Notes: generated from the sequence alone by a model not told the origin. 64,000 nucleotides of DNA from Shewanella sairae (GCF_023283535.1 NZ_JAKILT010000027.1:1-64000); one strand, 5' to 3'. Counted from the stretch's first letter, positions 1 to 8,796 are shown. Numbers and translations: made by a program.

Positions 1-20
1 GGTTTTGATTTACGGGTCAT
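1..20 (-). CDS. Start of putative transposase ORF (cut by window edge)
   Basis: The reverse-strand ATG at 20-18 is preceded by AAGGTG seven bases upstream and encodes MTRKSK before the window ends. The position just inside a presumed insertion-sequence tip suggests the first ORF (orfA, helix-turn-helix) of an IS3-type element. The visible six residues cannot prove this. Confidence 0.35.
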
Positions 21-91
21 TTGTTCACCTTGTGTTTAGATGGGGATTATACCCCTTACATCTTGGTGTCCAAATTCACTATGCCACTACA
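1..91 (-). mobile_element. Left end of an insertion sequence (partial, probably IS3-like)
   Basis: The gltS reading frame stops matching its family abruptly after the conserved FGLVMGG stretch, and unrelated DNA begins with TGTAGTGG read on the reverse strand, a 5'-TG tip typical of many insertion sequences. About 70 bases further in, a reverse-strand ORF opens (ATG at 20-18) after an AAGGTG ribosome site, as expected for a transposase gene. Only about 91 bases lie in the window, so the family (IS3-like) is inferred from the layout and the MTRKSK start. Neither the other end nor a target duplication can be seen. Confidence 0.5.
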
Positions 92-614
92 TACCGCCCA
101 TGACTAAGCCAAATGTGGCAGCTGCCATAGCAAACTCAAGGGTGTTCATGTTGTAGTGTTCAGCAAAGGTTTGCGCCCAAGCCGCACCAGTGCCGTGACC
201 ACCAGAAAGTGTAATAGAACCAGCAACCAGCCCCATAATAGGTTCTAACCCTAGCATGCTTGCTAAACTCACACCGACAGCGTTTTGCAATATGATGTAA
301 ACCGATGCTACACCTAAGAAAATAAAGACTTTTTTACCACCACGGGCCAGCAGCTTATAACTTGCAGCCAAGCCCACAGTGCTAAAGAACATCAACATTA
401 ACGTATTTTGCATAGGCAAAGAAAACGCTAAGGTAATATTTTGAAAATGGAGAGCAGTGATAACTGCCGCAACAACCAAGCCACCGATAATGGGCTCTGG
501 GATATTATATTTTTTGAAAAAAGGAACGTGGCGATTAACTGAGTGGCCGATAAACAATACCAAAATGGCGACCAAAAACGATTCTAGTTCTCCGATTGAA
601 TATACTGTATTCAT
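92..614 (-). pseudogene. gltS: Sodium/glutamate symporter GltS, truncated by insertion
   Basis: This encodes the N-terminal ~174 residues of GltS, an inner-membrane sodium-coupled glutamate importer that normally has about 400 residues. Family hallmarks are present: YNIPEPIIGGL near residue 36 and the pore-loop motif SGGHGTGAAW near 137, with several hydrophobic helices. The frame runs into a stop immediately after FGLVMGG, where E. coli GltS continues with its second half. The missing half should lie beyond the window on the far side of the insertion sequence. Half a transporter is unlikely to work, so the gene is probably inactivated. An assembly or deletion alternative cannot be excluded from this side alone. 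Confidence 0.8.
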
Positions 615-765
615 GAAACTCCTATCCGTTAGGCTTTGCAGTAAACAACCTACAAAACCAAAATTAGCCGGCTATTCTGGCATATTCATTAGGGTAAATA
701 ATATTAGCCGTAGCGGAATTATGGCATCTGGATCATGAAAAGTGTCTTTTTGCGCAATAAAGAAT

Positions 766-927
766 CTATTCGCTGTCTATTTGTGCAGGAGCTTCTGCCT
801 CTAAAGCCTCCAACCGCGCTCTTTCAGCCTTAGAAATGTACTTAGGCTTATTACTATTTTGCAGTTTAGCATTGGCTTTTTTAAGCTTGCTCATGTGTTT
901 TAAGGTGATTTTTTTGGTGCGGTTCAT
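766..927 (-). CDS. DUF2986-type small basic protein
   Basis: A 53-residue protein beginning MNRTKKITLKHMSKLKKANA, followed by KPKYISKAERARLEAL. This matches the DUF2986 family as I remember it: short, very basic proteins common in Shewanella and Vibrio, with no known function. The N-terminal half carries a dense lysine/arginine run and is probably helical, so nucleic-acid or ribosome binding is possible but speculative. The gene stands alone between gltS and the polysaccharide genes. The ATG at 927 is the only plausible start in frame. Confidence 0.7.
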   Translation of the reverse strand: MNRTKKITLKHMSKLKKANAKLQNSNKPKYISKAERARLEALEAEAPAQIDSE

Positions 928-963
928 AGATACTGAATCAAATGCTCATTAGGACTATGCTAA

Positions 964-1101
964 AGTATAGCTTCTAAGCCAAACAATATAAAACATAACA
1001 GTACTTCTAATGCTGGTACCGAACGAGATAAGATAGGTTTATATCTAGAGTCAGGTAACCATTTTGAAGAGTGGCTATCTGCAATCCATAAAGGTAAAAA
1101 C
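964..1101 (+). pseudogene. Possible remnant of an upstream coding sequence fused in frame to wecB
   Basis: The wecB frame stays open for 46 codons upstream of its GTG start, from the TAA at 961-963. Its last part reads GLYLESGNHFEEWLSAIHKG, which resembles the C-terminal helix of Gfo/Idh-type sugar oxidoreductases (an NHxxWLxAI pattern). No start codon or ribosome site serves it. It may be the tail of a decayed sugar-nucleotide gene left by rearrangement next to the insertion sequence. The likeness is by eye only and could be chance. Confidence 0.25.
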
Positions 1102-2220
1102 GTGAAAATCTTACTTGTATTCGGTACTAGACCTGAAGCAATCAAAATGTGTCCTTTGGTTTTAGAGCTAGCCAAAGTTGCAGACTTCGAAGTTAAAGTG
1201 TGCGTAACAGCCCAGCATAGAGAAATGCTAGATCAGGTACTCGACATATACGAAATTGAACCTGACTACGACTTAAACCTAATGCGCAGCAATCAGACAC
1301 TAGAATGGTTAACTGGCGCAATCATTGAAGGTGTAGGGAATGTAATCAAAGAATTTTCCCCTCAATTAGTATTAGTTCACGGAGATACGACAACTTCATT
1401 TGCCGCCGCTTTAGCTGCATTTTACCAAAAAGTAGATGTCGGGCATGTTGAAGCGGGATTAAGAACCGGTGATATAAAATCACCTTGGCCAGAAGAAGCG
1501 AACCGCAAGTTAACCGCAACACTGTCGACGCTTCATTTCGCCCCGACAGAGTCATCTAAGAAAAACCTTTTAAATGAAGGTATTTTAGCAAGTAAAATTC
1601 ATGTTACGGGTAATACTGTTATAGACTCGCTTTTCCAAGCAATTGATATTATAAAAAAAGATTCATTTGCAGAATCAGCAGTTATCTCATCACTAAAAAA
1701 AGAGTTGAGTGATAAAAAGGTAATACTCATTACAGGGCACCGCAGAGAAAACTTCGGTCCAAGCTTTGAGAATATCTGCTTAGCTTTAAAAGAAATTGCA
1801 ATTACAAACCCTGACTGTCACTTAGTATATCCAGTTCACTTGAACCCTATGGTTCAAAAACCTGTATTCAGCCATTTAGGTTCTCTCAGCAATGTGCACC
1901 TGATCGCTCCTTTGGATTACCTCTCTTTCGTTTCATTAATGGATCGAGCAGATATAATTCTGACGGACTCGGGTGGTATTCAAGAAGAAGCCCCTTCTCT
2001 TAAAAAACCGGTACTGGTGTTAAGAGAAAAAACAGAAAGACCAGAAGCTGTAAAAGCTGGAACGGTACAATTAATCGGAACCAATAAGTCTACGATAGTC
2101 AAAGCAGTAACTGAGCTGCTAGATAATTCAGAGTTATTTGAAAGCCAACAAAATCCTTATGGCGACGGTTTAGCTTGTCAGCGTATTGTAAATATTATTC
2201 GAGAAGAATATGAGCTCTAA
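1102..2220 (+). CDS. wecB: UDP-N-acetylglucosamine 2-epimerase (non-hydrolysing)
   Basis: Interconverts UDP-GlcNAc and UDP-ManNAc in the cytoplasm, supplying ManNAc-type sugars for surface polysaccharide. The 372 residues match the family length. GTRPEAIK starts at residue 8, HGDT at 93, HVEAGLRTG at 115, GHRREN at 212 and DSGGIQEEAP at 289. The residues equivalent to the E. coli catalytic set (Asp95, Glu117, Glu131, His213) are all in place. The start is a GTG because MKILLVFGTRPE is the natural N-terminus; AAGGT lies upstream. Its end overlaps the next gene by 11 bases, suggesting coupled translation. The usual partner wecC (ManNAc dehydrogenase) is not in the window. Confidence 0.95.
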   Translation: MKILLVFGTRPEAIKMCPLVLELAKVADFEVKVCVTAQHREMLDQVLDIYEIEPDYDLNLMRSNQTLEWLTGAIIEGVGNVIKEFSPQLVLVHGDTTTSFAAALAAFYQKVDVGHVEAGLRTGDIKSPWPEEANRKLTATLSTLHFAPTESSKKNLLNEGILASKIHVTGNTVIDSLFQAIDIIKKDSFAESAVISSLKKELSDKKVILITGHRRENFGPSFENICLALKEIAITNPDCHLVYPVHLNPMVQKPVFSHLGSLSNVHLIAPLDYLSFVSLMDRADIILTDSGGIQEEAPSLKKPVLVLREKTERPEAVKAGTVQLIGTNKSTIVKAVTELLDNSELFESQQNPYGDGLACQRIVNIIREEYEL

Positions 2221-3337
2221 AAATATCTATATCATCTATAGAAGTATGTTCGATTCAAGCGGGAAGCAAACTGGGCTTGGTGGAATCGAAAATTATATCA
2301 CGGCGCTGGCAGCAACTTTCAAAGAGCAAGGGTGGAATTGCACTCTAGTGCAGCCAAGTAAGCAGAATTTCACAGTTCAAAAAGACACCTTAACAATTAC
2401 GGGTGTAGAAACAGGTTTATTACGCGGCAACTTAAAGAAATATGCTCTGGCGAACTGGGTAAAGCAACACGCAAATAAAGCTCAAGATGTCGTTATTTTT
2501 GCGACGGATTCCTATTCAGTTAACCTTAAAGGTTATAACGTTGTCGCAATTCAACACGGTGTATCTTGGGATAAGCCCAGAAAAACCAAGTCAAAAGTAG
2601 CTAGCTTTCTTGCATCGCTAACTAACCAAATAAAATACTTTAGCTTTATCAAAAGCTCACACACACTCGTTTGTGTAGATCATAACTTTGTGAATTGGTA
2701 TAGAACTTGGGCAGATTTCCAACCCAACAAAGTTAAAGTTATTTATAACTTTTTTGATGAAAAAATCACTGCAGAGGCTTTTGAACAAAAGTGGCAAGCT
2801 GATGACGAAAAAAGCACAAACATTATCATTGCAAGACGATTTGTTGAGTACCGCGGTATAAAGCTCATCATACCGGTAATACAAAAGTTGCTAGCAAAGC
2901 ACCAAAACTTGAAAGTCACCTTTGCTGGTAATGGTCCATTACAACAAGACCTAAAAAATGCTTTTGCCAGCTCATCAAATGTAAGTATTGAACAGTATGA
3001 AGCAAATGAAAGCTTTAAGTATCACAGTGCTCACCACATTGCCGTGATACCAACATTAGGCTCAGAAGGGACGTCTCTTTCTATGATAGAAGCCATGGCT
3101 GCGGGGTGCACAGTTGTAACCTCTAACGTCGGTGGATTATCTAATATTATTATTGGCGAATACAACGGACTATCTGTCATTCCTGATGAAGCTCAATTTT
3201 TTAATGCGATAGATAGACTCATCAGCGACAAGAGCTTAAACCGTGAGCTAGCCCTGTCAGGTCTACAATCGATTTCAACACCTTGCTCAAAAGCTCACTG
3301 GAGTAAGCAATGGGTTGAGTTAATTAGAGATATCTAA
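2210..3337 (+). CDS. Glycosyltransferase family 4 (GT-B fold)
   Basis: A 375-residue cytoplasmic or membrane-associated transferase that moves a sugar from a nucleotide donor to a growing polysaccharide or LPS chain. The N-terminal acceptor domain has the glycine-rich GLGGIENYI at residue 22. The C-terminal donor domain (from about 195) has IIARRFVEYRG and the EX7E-type signature EGTSLSMIEAMAAG near 285. It is translated as a pair with wecB (overlapping start within GAATATGAGC). Donor and acceptor cannot be read from sequence; a ManNAc-derived sugar is a guess from the neighbour. Confidence 0.85.
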   Translation: MSSKNIYIIYRSMFDSSGKQTGLGGIENYITALAATFKEQGWNCTLVQPSKQNFTVQKDTLTITGVETGLLRGNLKKYALANWVKQHANKAQDVVIFATDSYSVNLKGYNVVAIQHGVSWDKPRKTKSKVASFLASLTNQIKYFSFIKSSHTLVCVDHNFVNWYRTWADFQPNKVKVIYNFFDEKITAEAFEQKWQADDEKSTNIIIARRFVEYRGIKLIIPVIQKLLAKHQNLKVTFAGNGPLQQDLKNAFASSSNVSIEQYEANESFKYHSAHHIAVIPTLGSEGTSLSMIEAMAAGCTVVTSNVGGLSNIIIGEYNGLSVIPDEAQFFNAIDRLISDKSLNRELALSGLQSISTPCSKAHWSKQWVELIRDI

Positions 3338-3791
3338 ACTCAATGGTTTTACTCACAACCATTAAATTTAAATGTACATAGCACACTGTATAAGTGAGTT
3401 ATTTATTAAAACCTAGCTTTAAGCTGTCTGTATGTGGCTGTTCATCTACCACTACCAGCTTAAAGCTAGTCAATAAGGCCTTTAGCCAACCAACTTATTA
3501 ATCACTATAGAGCCGACAAAATCTAAACCTATGTCACTGACTTTGTAGACTCTAAGGTTTACACTATTAAACAGTTAAGCATAAACTGTTTTAATCTTTT
3601 ACAATTGCTAGCCTTATCATTGATAGGCAAACATAACCTTGCTAGTGCTCAATCCAAGGCTAAAAACGCCATCAAATTGCCTCTTTTGAAGATAGGCATC
3701 TATAACCTTATTACTTTAACTCTCTGCACTAACAGCTGAATAATGGACTAACCTCTTTGGTGTCGGGCACTCATAAATATTGATGATGATT
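3338..3791. other. Gene-free stretch with several inverted repeats
   Basis: No convincing ORF or RNA gene was seen in about 450 bases. There are perfect inverted repeats: CTAGCTTTAAGCTG (3413-3426) with its complement at 3456-3469; AAACAGTT (3569-3576) with AACTGTTT (3584-3591); and TAAACCT/AGGTTTA arms around 3523-3560. The stretch may be a decayed gene or a structured leader for the glycosyltransferase that follows. Confidence 0.5.
3342..3363 (+). terminator. Weak hairpin after the wecB-glycosyltransferase pair
   Basis: AATGGTT and AACCATT form a 7-bp stem around an 8-base loop immediately after the stop codon. It is followed only by an AT-rich stretch, not a clean T-run, so terminator function is uncertain. 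Confidence 0.35.
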
Positions 3792-4559
3792 ATGAAAAAA
3801 CACAGTTTATCCATTATTTTAATTACCAAAAATGAAGCTGATCGTGTTGAGAGCTGTTTGAGTTCAGTAGCTGAGATAGCAGATGAAATTATCGTATTAG
3901 ACAGTGGCTCAACAGACGATACTGTCGCTATCTGCCAGAAATACACCAACAATATTACCGTAACCGATTGGCCTGGATTTGGTAAACAGAAGCAACGAGC
4001 GCTGGATAAAGCAACCTGTGATTGGGTGCTGTCTATTGATGCTGATGAAGCGCTGGATGATGAAATGAAACAAGCCATTGTCGATTTACTTTCTCAAGAG
4101 AGTATAGAAGCGACTTCATACCGCCTTCCTTGGGGGGTAACCCTCTATGGCACCACGCTAAAGTATGGCCGCAGTGCTCGTGCAGTGCTACGACTATTTT
4201 TACGTGAAGGATCGCGTTATACCCTAGATGAAGTTCACGAAACTGTTATTCCAGCCGAAGGCTCAACAGGCAAACTAGCGGGTTTGCTTTTGCATTACAC
4301 CCATAGGGATTATGGTCACGGTTTAGATAAAGCAGCCCAATATGCTTGGCTAGGTTCACAAAAATATGCCCGAAAAGGCAAAAAATCAAAAGGATTAGCA
4401 CTCGCTTTACTGCGCGGCCTCTGGACTTTCTTCCATATCTATTTCATTCGTAGGGGCTTTTTAGATGGCAGCGTGGGGTTTATTGTTGCTATGACATATG
4501 CGCAAGTAAACTTTAACAAATACGTTGGGCTGTGGCTGATTGAACAAAAGAGAAGTTAA
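3792..4559 (+). CDS. Family-2 glycosyltransferase, LPS core WaaE/KdtX-like
   Basis: A 255-residue GT-A fold transferase. It begins with SIILITKNEADRVE (nucleotide-binding strand and loop), has LDSGSTDD near residue 36 and the metal-binding SIDADEAL at 81-88 (Asp83, Asp85). The C-terminal hydrophobic and basic segment (FHIYFIRRGF) could anchor it to the inner membrane. These features, its length and the nearby waaA fit the WaaE/KdtX group, which adds glucose to the inner core heptose. Two in-frame ATGs at 3783 and 3786 and a TTG at 3780 lie just upstream; the ATG at 3792 was chosen because MKKHSLSIILI matches the family N-terminus. No strong ribosome site marks any of them. Confidence 0.85.
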   Translation: MKKHSLSIILITKNEADRVESCLSSVAEIADEIIVLDSGSTDDTVAICQKYTNNITVTDWPGFGKQKQRALDKATCDWVLSIDADEALDDEMKQAIVDLLSQESIEATSYRLPWGVTLYGTTLKYGRSARAVLRLFLREGSRYTLDEVHETVIPAEGSTGKLAGLLLHYTHRDYGHGLDKAAQYAWLGSQKYARKGKKSKGLALALLRGLWTFFHIYFIRRGFLDGSVGFIVAMTYAQVNFNKYVGLWLIEQKRS

Positions 4560-4566
4560 CGGCTAC

Positions 4567-4596
4567 ACAATAGCTCCTCCACTAAGGAGCTATTGT
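4567..4596. terminator. Bidirectional terminator between convergent genes
   Basis: A perfect 12-bp stem (ACAATAGCTCCT with AGGAGCTATTGT) around a 6-base loop lies between the + strand glycosyltransferase and the reverse-strand gene ending at 4626. It has no long T-run, but its position and strength fit a two-way terminator. Confidence 0.75.
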
Positions 4597-4625
4597 TACT
4601 TTACCGATTGACTAAGTCAGCGCTC

Positions 4626-5693
4626 TTAAAATAGCTTCCAATATCCAAGTTTTTTACGCATTTTAAGATGTCGAATGAGGTTCGCAGGCTTAACCTTTAA
4701 GTCTGCAGTTCCATTGTCTATCATACTATCAACAGCCGCTAAAACACGTTCACTCGATAAACCATCTCTGTATGGATGGATCTGTTCACAATAACTTTCT
4801 ATTTGAGCAATTAACTCAGCAGGACGAGATAATGCTTTTTCTATGGCTGGCTCAATTTCGTCTAACTTCTCAACGTTAAGTAAATGCGAGCTAGGATTCT
4901 GATTTCTAAAAGTCACAACTGGTTTACCCTGAAGTAAAAACATCAACAAGACCGAAGAGGTATCACAAAGCATCACATCAGCAGATTGCAATAGAGGCAA
5001 CACATTATCAGTTTCGATAAAGGTTAAATTTTCATTTTGCAACGCCTTATATTTTTCTATAATTTCTGGGCTCATCTTAGGATGAAACTGCACTAGCCAA
5101 CGCCAATTCCCCTTGCATGACATAGCTTTAATTTGATCATAAACAATATCGGCACAAGATAAATTACGCGAAAAAGTTGAGCAAAATAATACTGTTGGAC
5201 GCTTATCCCCCTCGATGTAATAAGGGTTATCTGCGCCTTGCTTATACATAGGATCGAGCATTGCCCAGCCCGTTTCGGCAACTTTGAATGTTGCATTTTT
5301 TTTTGCTAACTCAATAAATGGTAATGTTGTGTCAGGTCCTTGAGTACAATAAAGATCAAAACAGTCACGGATTTCAAAGTGGTCCTGTCGGCCACGGCGA
5401 TTCACTTTTCCAGCATTAAAACCATGAAAAACGCCAACTTTAACACCTGGAATAAAACTAGGAACCACGTTCCCAGGCACTAAAACAGCATCCGGCATCC
5501 AAGCTTTAACTTCAGAGACTGTTTTTAATTGCCTCTCACTTGCTTTTAAGAACGAAGGATCAACCTCATCTCCCTCTAAGAACCAGCAAGCTTCATCACC
5601 ACGCGCCAATATCGCCTCTTGAAGCGGCCTTAACATGGCATAAGCATAATTTTGAGCTATGTATAATAGATAACGCTTGTTGTTTAAGCTCAC
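4626..5693 (-). CDS. CDP-glycerol glycerophosphotransferase-family protein
   Basis: A 355-residue protein resembling the Glyphos_transf family, which transfers glycerol-phosphate or similar phospho-alditol units from CDP donors. Visible signatures are VFHGFNAGK (His at about residue 90), QFHPKMSPE near 210 and LCDTSSVLLMFLLQGKPVV near 245, matching the family's HG, HP and D-SS motifs. I chose the GTG at 5693 because GGGGAG lies five bases before it; an upstream in-frame GTG at 5711 would add six residues (MGGGVV) with no ribosome site. It is the last gene of a reverse-strand trio with two glycosyltransferases, so it may place a phosphoglycerol-like substituent on LPS. Donor and acceptor are unknown. 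Confidence 0.75.
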   Translation of the reverse strand: MSLNNKRYLLYIAQNYAYAMLRPLQEAILARGDEACWFLEGDEVDPSFLKASERQLKTVSEVKAWMPDAVLVPGNVVPSFIPGVKVGVFHGFNAGKVNRRGRQDHFEIRDCFDLYCTQGPDTTLPFIELAKKNATFKVAETGWAMLDPMYKQGADNPYYIEGDKRPTVLFCSTFSRNLSCADIVYDQIKAMSCKGNWRWLVQFHPKMSPEIIEKYKALQNENLTFIETDNVLPLLQSADVMLCDTSSVLLMFLLQGKPVVTFRNQNPSSHLLNVEKLDEIEPAIEKALSRPAELIAQIESYCEQIHPYRDGLSSERVLAAVDSMIDNGTADLKVKPANLIRHLKMRKKLGYWKLF

Positions 5694-5754
5694 AACAACT
5701 CCCCCACCCACTTAGATGTTAATTTCATACCGCTAAAATTTTAGATTTATTATT

Positions 5755-6837
5755 TTAAGAGCAGCCAAACTTACTTCTGTATAAGGTAGCTATCTCCTTC
5801 ATTCCAACGTTTAAGCCGTTAACGCAGTTACATAATTCCAGAGCTGCTTCCAATTCTTGCAGACTGTCACCTTCGATAAGTTTAGTCGCACCTAGCGCGA
5901 TACTCTCAGCATTGTGTGCTGCACAAACGGTTAGATCGTTATTTTGACAGATTTTTAATCGATAATTCTGATCTTTAGAAACTGCTACCGATAATGTAGG
6001 TTTCTTTAATGCAATCGCTTGTAACAAGGTATCTCCACCACTTAAAACAGCTATTTTCGCCTTATCAATTAGCGAAACTAGCTCTACATGCGATAACTCT
6101 TTAATAGCAGTGACACCAGAAACCTGAGTAAACTCTTTCGGATAATTAGGGCCATAAACCATAATACAGTGAAGTCCAGTCGCTTTATGAATATTCACAG
6201 CCGCTTTGGCAAACTCTTCAACTATATAACCTTGAGCATTCATATGGCCACCAGAGCCAGCATTTAGCAATACATATTCACCAGCGCATAAATCATAACG
6301 TTTGAGCAAGTCGACTTGAGTTGATTCATCCGGATTTACAAACACGGGGCCAATAACAAGAGGTTCAGGCTTATTGATCAGCCGCAATTTAAATCTATCT
6401 AACCAGCTGATTGCACCGATAACAAACTCTGGTTGTACAACCCAATGACTATCAGTCACTAGAGCACGGAGGACTTTCATTCCACGACTGCGTTTTCGCT
6501 TATGTTGACTAATAAAAATAACTTTAGCACCTAATTTCTTTGCATGACTCAATTGAGCCCGTCTTCCTGATGCATCAAAAATGACAAAGTCAGGTAAGAA
6601 ACAAGACATAAAGTCGTTAACCGCTTTTACGTTCTTTGTCGGTGTATCGTCTAAAAGCTCTGCAGGATATGGGCATGTCGCCGCATAGGGCACATGGCGA
6701 TTCAAAATAAATTGAATCGTTGCATTCGGCCATCGACGCTCCACTTCTCTTGCAATAATTAAAGATCGCATATACTCCCCCACGCCCGCCGCAGAAGACA
6801 CTGGTACGAATAAAAACTTCGGAGAGATTAGGGTCAT
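5755..6837 (-). CDS. GT-B glycosyltransferase-like protein (MurG/PseG-like fold)
   Basis: A 360-residue protein of uncertain specificity. The N-terminal domain opens with FLFVPVSSAAGVGEY, a glycine-rich turn as in MurG and PseG-type GT-B enzymes. The C-terminal domain has NAGSGGHMN at about 192-200 and LSGGDTLLQAIALKKP at 265-280, the usual donor-phosphate and sugar-binding loops. It carries no signal peptide. It lies 61 bases upstream of the CDP-glycerol-type transferase gene and 56 bases downstream of the heptosyltransferase gene, as part of one operon. It is probably an LPS-core or surface-glycan transferase; a nucleotide-sugar hydrolase role like PseG is an alternative. Confidence 0.6.
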   Translation of the reverse strand: MTLISPKFLFVPVSSAAGVGEYMRSLIIAREVERRWPNATIQFILNRHVPYAATCPYPAELLDDTPTKNVKAVNDFMSCFLPDFVIFDASGRRAQLSHAKKLGAKVIFISQHKRKRSRGMKVLRALVTDSHWVVQPEFVIGAISWLDRFKLRLINKPEPLVIGPVFVNPDESTQVDLLKRYDLCAGEYVLLNAGSGGHMNAQGYIVEEFAKAAVNIHKATGLHCIMVYGPNYPKEFTQVSGVTAIKELSHVELVSLIDKAKIAVLSGGDTLLQAIALKKPTLSVAVSKDQNYRLKICQNNDLTVCAAHNAESIALGATKLIEGDSLQELEAALELCNCVNGLNVGMKEIATLYRSKFGCS

Positions 6838-6893
6838 TAACTCAGCCTATTTTTGAGTAGAAAGTACGCTCGTTCCTCGGACATTAACCGAGT

Positions 6894-7979
6894 TTATAAC
6901 GGATTGCGCTTCAACAAAGAGTCCAATTGTGTCATTACGTCATTAATCTCAATTAGAGACATTAAGTTCTCACCTTTAGCACGGGTCCCCCAAGGGATCT
7001 CACCTTGTTTTTGCTCACGAATCACTTTGTCGTAAACACTGACTACTGAGTCAAGGCTAGTATATGGGCCCGTTCGCCCTGGGTTTGAGTGAGCATATAA
7101 ACCTATCACTGGCGTACCTTGGGTTACCGCCATATGTGCAGGCCCCGTATCAGGCGCTAACACAAGGCTTGCTTGTTTAAGGATGGCGAGCAGTTGCAGT
7201 AAGGATGTCTTACCGACTTGATTCTCTAGCCCTGACTTTGCGGCAGCTTGAATGTTATCTGCCAAGTCGCGCTCAAGCTGAGTTGGGCCACCGCACAGAA
7301 TAACGCGGTAACCTTTGGTAACTGCGTAGTCCGCTACGGCAGCGTAGCGCTCAGGTAACCAATTACGCTCAGCTTTACTTGCTGCGGCACAAATCACCAA
7401 TACTTGGCTTTCATCAGCAATGAGCGTTTTGGCAAATTCAGTGTCTGTTGCAGGCACAGGAATATTCCAGCTTGGAGTCAAATCTGTTACCCCAATCGCT
7501 TTGGCAAACCCCATAAAGCCTTCCAATACGTGCGGTGTCGCTTGCGGCTCGATGGCGTGGTTAGTCACTAACCATTGGCCCTCTTTGGCCCTGAAACGAT
7601 CAAAGCCAATGCGGATTTTGGCCGATATAGCTAACGATGCGATAGTCGCTCTAAGAGCCACTTGCATATGCAGCAATACATCAAACTTACGCCCCTTAAG
7701 CGCTCGCTTAAGATTAAAATAACTACGCCAGCCTTGAGACTTATCAAAAATAACAAACTCAACTCCCTCAAGGTGTTGCAATAACTGGTACTCAACTTTG
7801 CCTAAAATCCAAGTAATTTTGAGTTCCGGGTAACGGCGCTGAATTGCCTGCACCATAGCCACCGCATGGCACACATCACCAATAGCAGACAGCCTTAAAA
7901 GGCATAGCGACTCAGCATTACTTAAGTCTATGCTCGTTGATTTAGGGTTCTGGTTGTCACTTGAAGTCGATAAGCTCAT
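6894..7979 (-). CDS. Lipopolysaccharide heptosyltransferase family protein (GT9)
   Basis: A 361-residue GT9 enzyme related to WaaC/WaaF, which add L-glycero-D-manno-heptose from ADP-heptose to the inner core at the cytoplasmic membrane face. RLSAIGDVCHAV at 29-40 is the family N-terminal motif (usually R-x-S-x-x-GD). APDTGPAHMAVTQGTPVIGL near 274 is the donor-binding motif, followed by NPGRTGPY. It is the first gene of the reverse-strand trio, divergent from kdkA across an 85-bp gap that must hold both promoters. Whether it adds heptose I, heptose II or a later residue cannot be told from sequence. Confidence 0.88.
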   Translation of the reverse strand: MSLSTSSDNQNPKSTSIDLSNAESLCLLRLSAIGDVCHAVAMVQAIQRRYPELKITWILGKVEYQLLQHLEGVEFVIFDKSQGWRSYFNLKRALKGRKFDVLLHMQVALRATIASLAISAKIRIGFDRFRAKEGQWLVTNHAIEPQATPHVLEGFMGFAKAIGVTDLTPSWNIPVPATDTEFAKTLIADESQVLVICAAASKAERNWLPERYAAVADYAVTKGYRVILCGGPTQLERDLADNIQAAAKSGLENQVGKTSLLQLLAILKQASLVLAPDTGPAHMAVTQGTPVIGLYAHSNPGRTGPYTSLDSVVSVYDKVIREQKQGEIPWGTRAKGENLMSLIEINDVMTQLDSLLKRNPL

Positions 7980-8064
7980 TAGTGCTCGAAGGTTATTTGG
8001 CGCAATTTACCGATCTTAATGTAGAATGGCTGCAGGTGCTACGGTTTAGCTTACAATTCTATCT

Positions 8065-8796
8065 ATGAAGTTTAAAAAAACATCTCAAGGCAGTATCGCT
8101 TTTTGCGAACACACTCCAAAACAGATCGAGCCTAACTGGTTTGGCGCTGAGTTTTGGCGCGAAAAATCAGCCATAACTGGCTCATCTAAAGGCCGTTATA
8201 CCACTTGGTTTGTTGATGCCAGCAAAGTTGAAACCGAACAAAACCAGTGGGTACTGCGTCATTACTACCGTGGTGGACTGATTGCAAAAATAAGCCGTGA
8301 CCAATACTTTTTTACTGACTTACAAAAAACGCGAGCTATCGCTGAATTGGCATTACTGGAAACGTTATATAAACAAGGTTTTGCAGTCCCTAAACCTATC
8401 GCAGCCAATGTAGAACGTTCAGGAATATTATATCGCGCAGACTTAATTATTGAGCGAGTTGATGGCGCGGAAGATTTAGTGGCTCGTTTAAGCAAAACAA
8501 CGATGAGTCAGTCACAGTGGCAAGCTCTTGGTGAAACAATTGCTGAGTTTCATAATTACGGTGTTTATCACGCCGATCTCAACGCGAAAAATATTCTTAT
8601 CACTGATGATAAGTTTTATTTAATCGATTTTGACCGCGGTGAGCTAAGAAAAGTGAATACTCAGTGGCAACAAGCCAATATGAGTAGACTATTGCGCTCA
8701 TTTCGAAAAGAGTTATCAATATTGCCTAGCCTTAATTTCAATGAGGCCAACTGGCAGCAGCTACACCAAGCTTATCAAGCCAAATTACAGAGCTAG
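8065..8796 (+). CDS. kdkA: 3-deoxy-D-manno-octulosonic acid (Kdo) kinase
   Basis: Phosphorylates the Kdo residue of lipid A-Kdo using ATP at the inner membrane. This modification is typical of species with a single phosphorylated Kdo, such as Haemophilus, Vibrio and Shewanella. The 243 residues form a small kinase fold: VLRHYYRGGLIAKI (nucleotide-binding region, about 72-85), the catalytic loop HADLNAKNIL near 169 and the metal-binding IDFDRG near 187. It is convergent with waaA, whose product supplies its substrate. The ATG at 8065 is well placed, although the ribosome site is weak. Confidence 0.93.
   Translation: MKFKKTSQGSIAFCEHTPKQIEPNWFGAEFWREKSAITGSSKGRYTTWFVDASKVETEQNQWVLRHYYRGGLIAKISRDQYFFTDLQKTRAIAELALLETLYKQGFAVPKPIAANVERSGILYRADLIIERVDGAEDLVARLSKTTMSQSQWQALGETIAEFHNYGVYHADLNAKNILITDDKFYLIDFDRGELRKVNTQWQQANMSRLLRSFRKELSILPSLNFNEANWQQLHQAYQAKLQS

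Noticed and set aside
457..738. Forward ORF opposite gltS
   Set aside because: It is the complement of the clearly recognisable symporter frame and has no domain or ribosome site.
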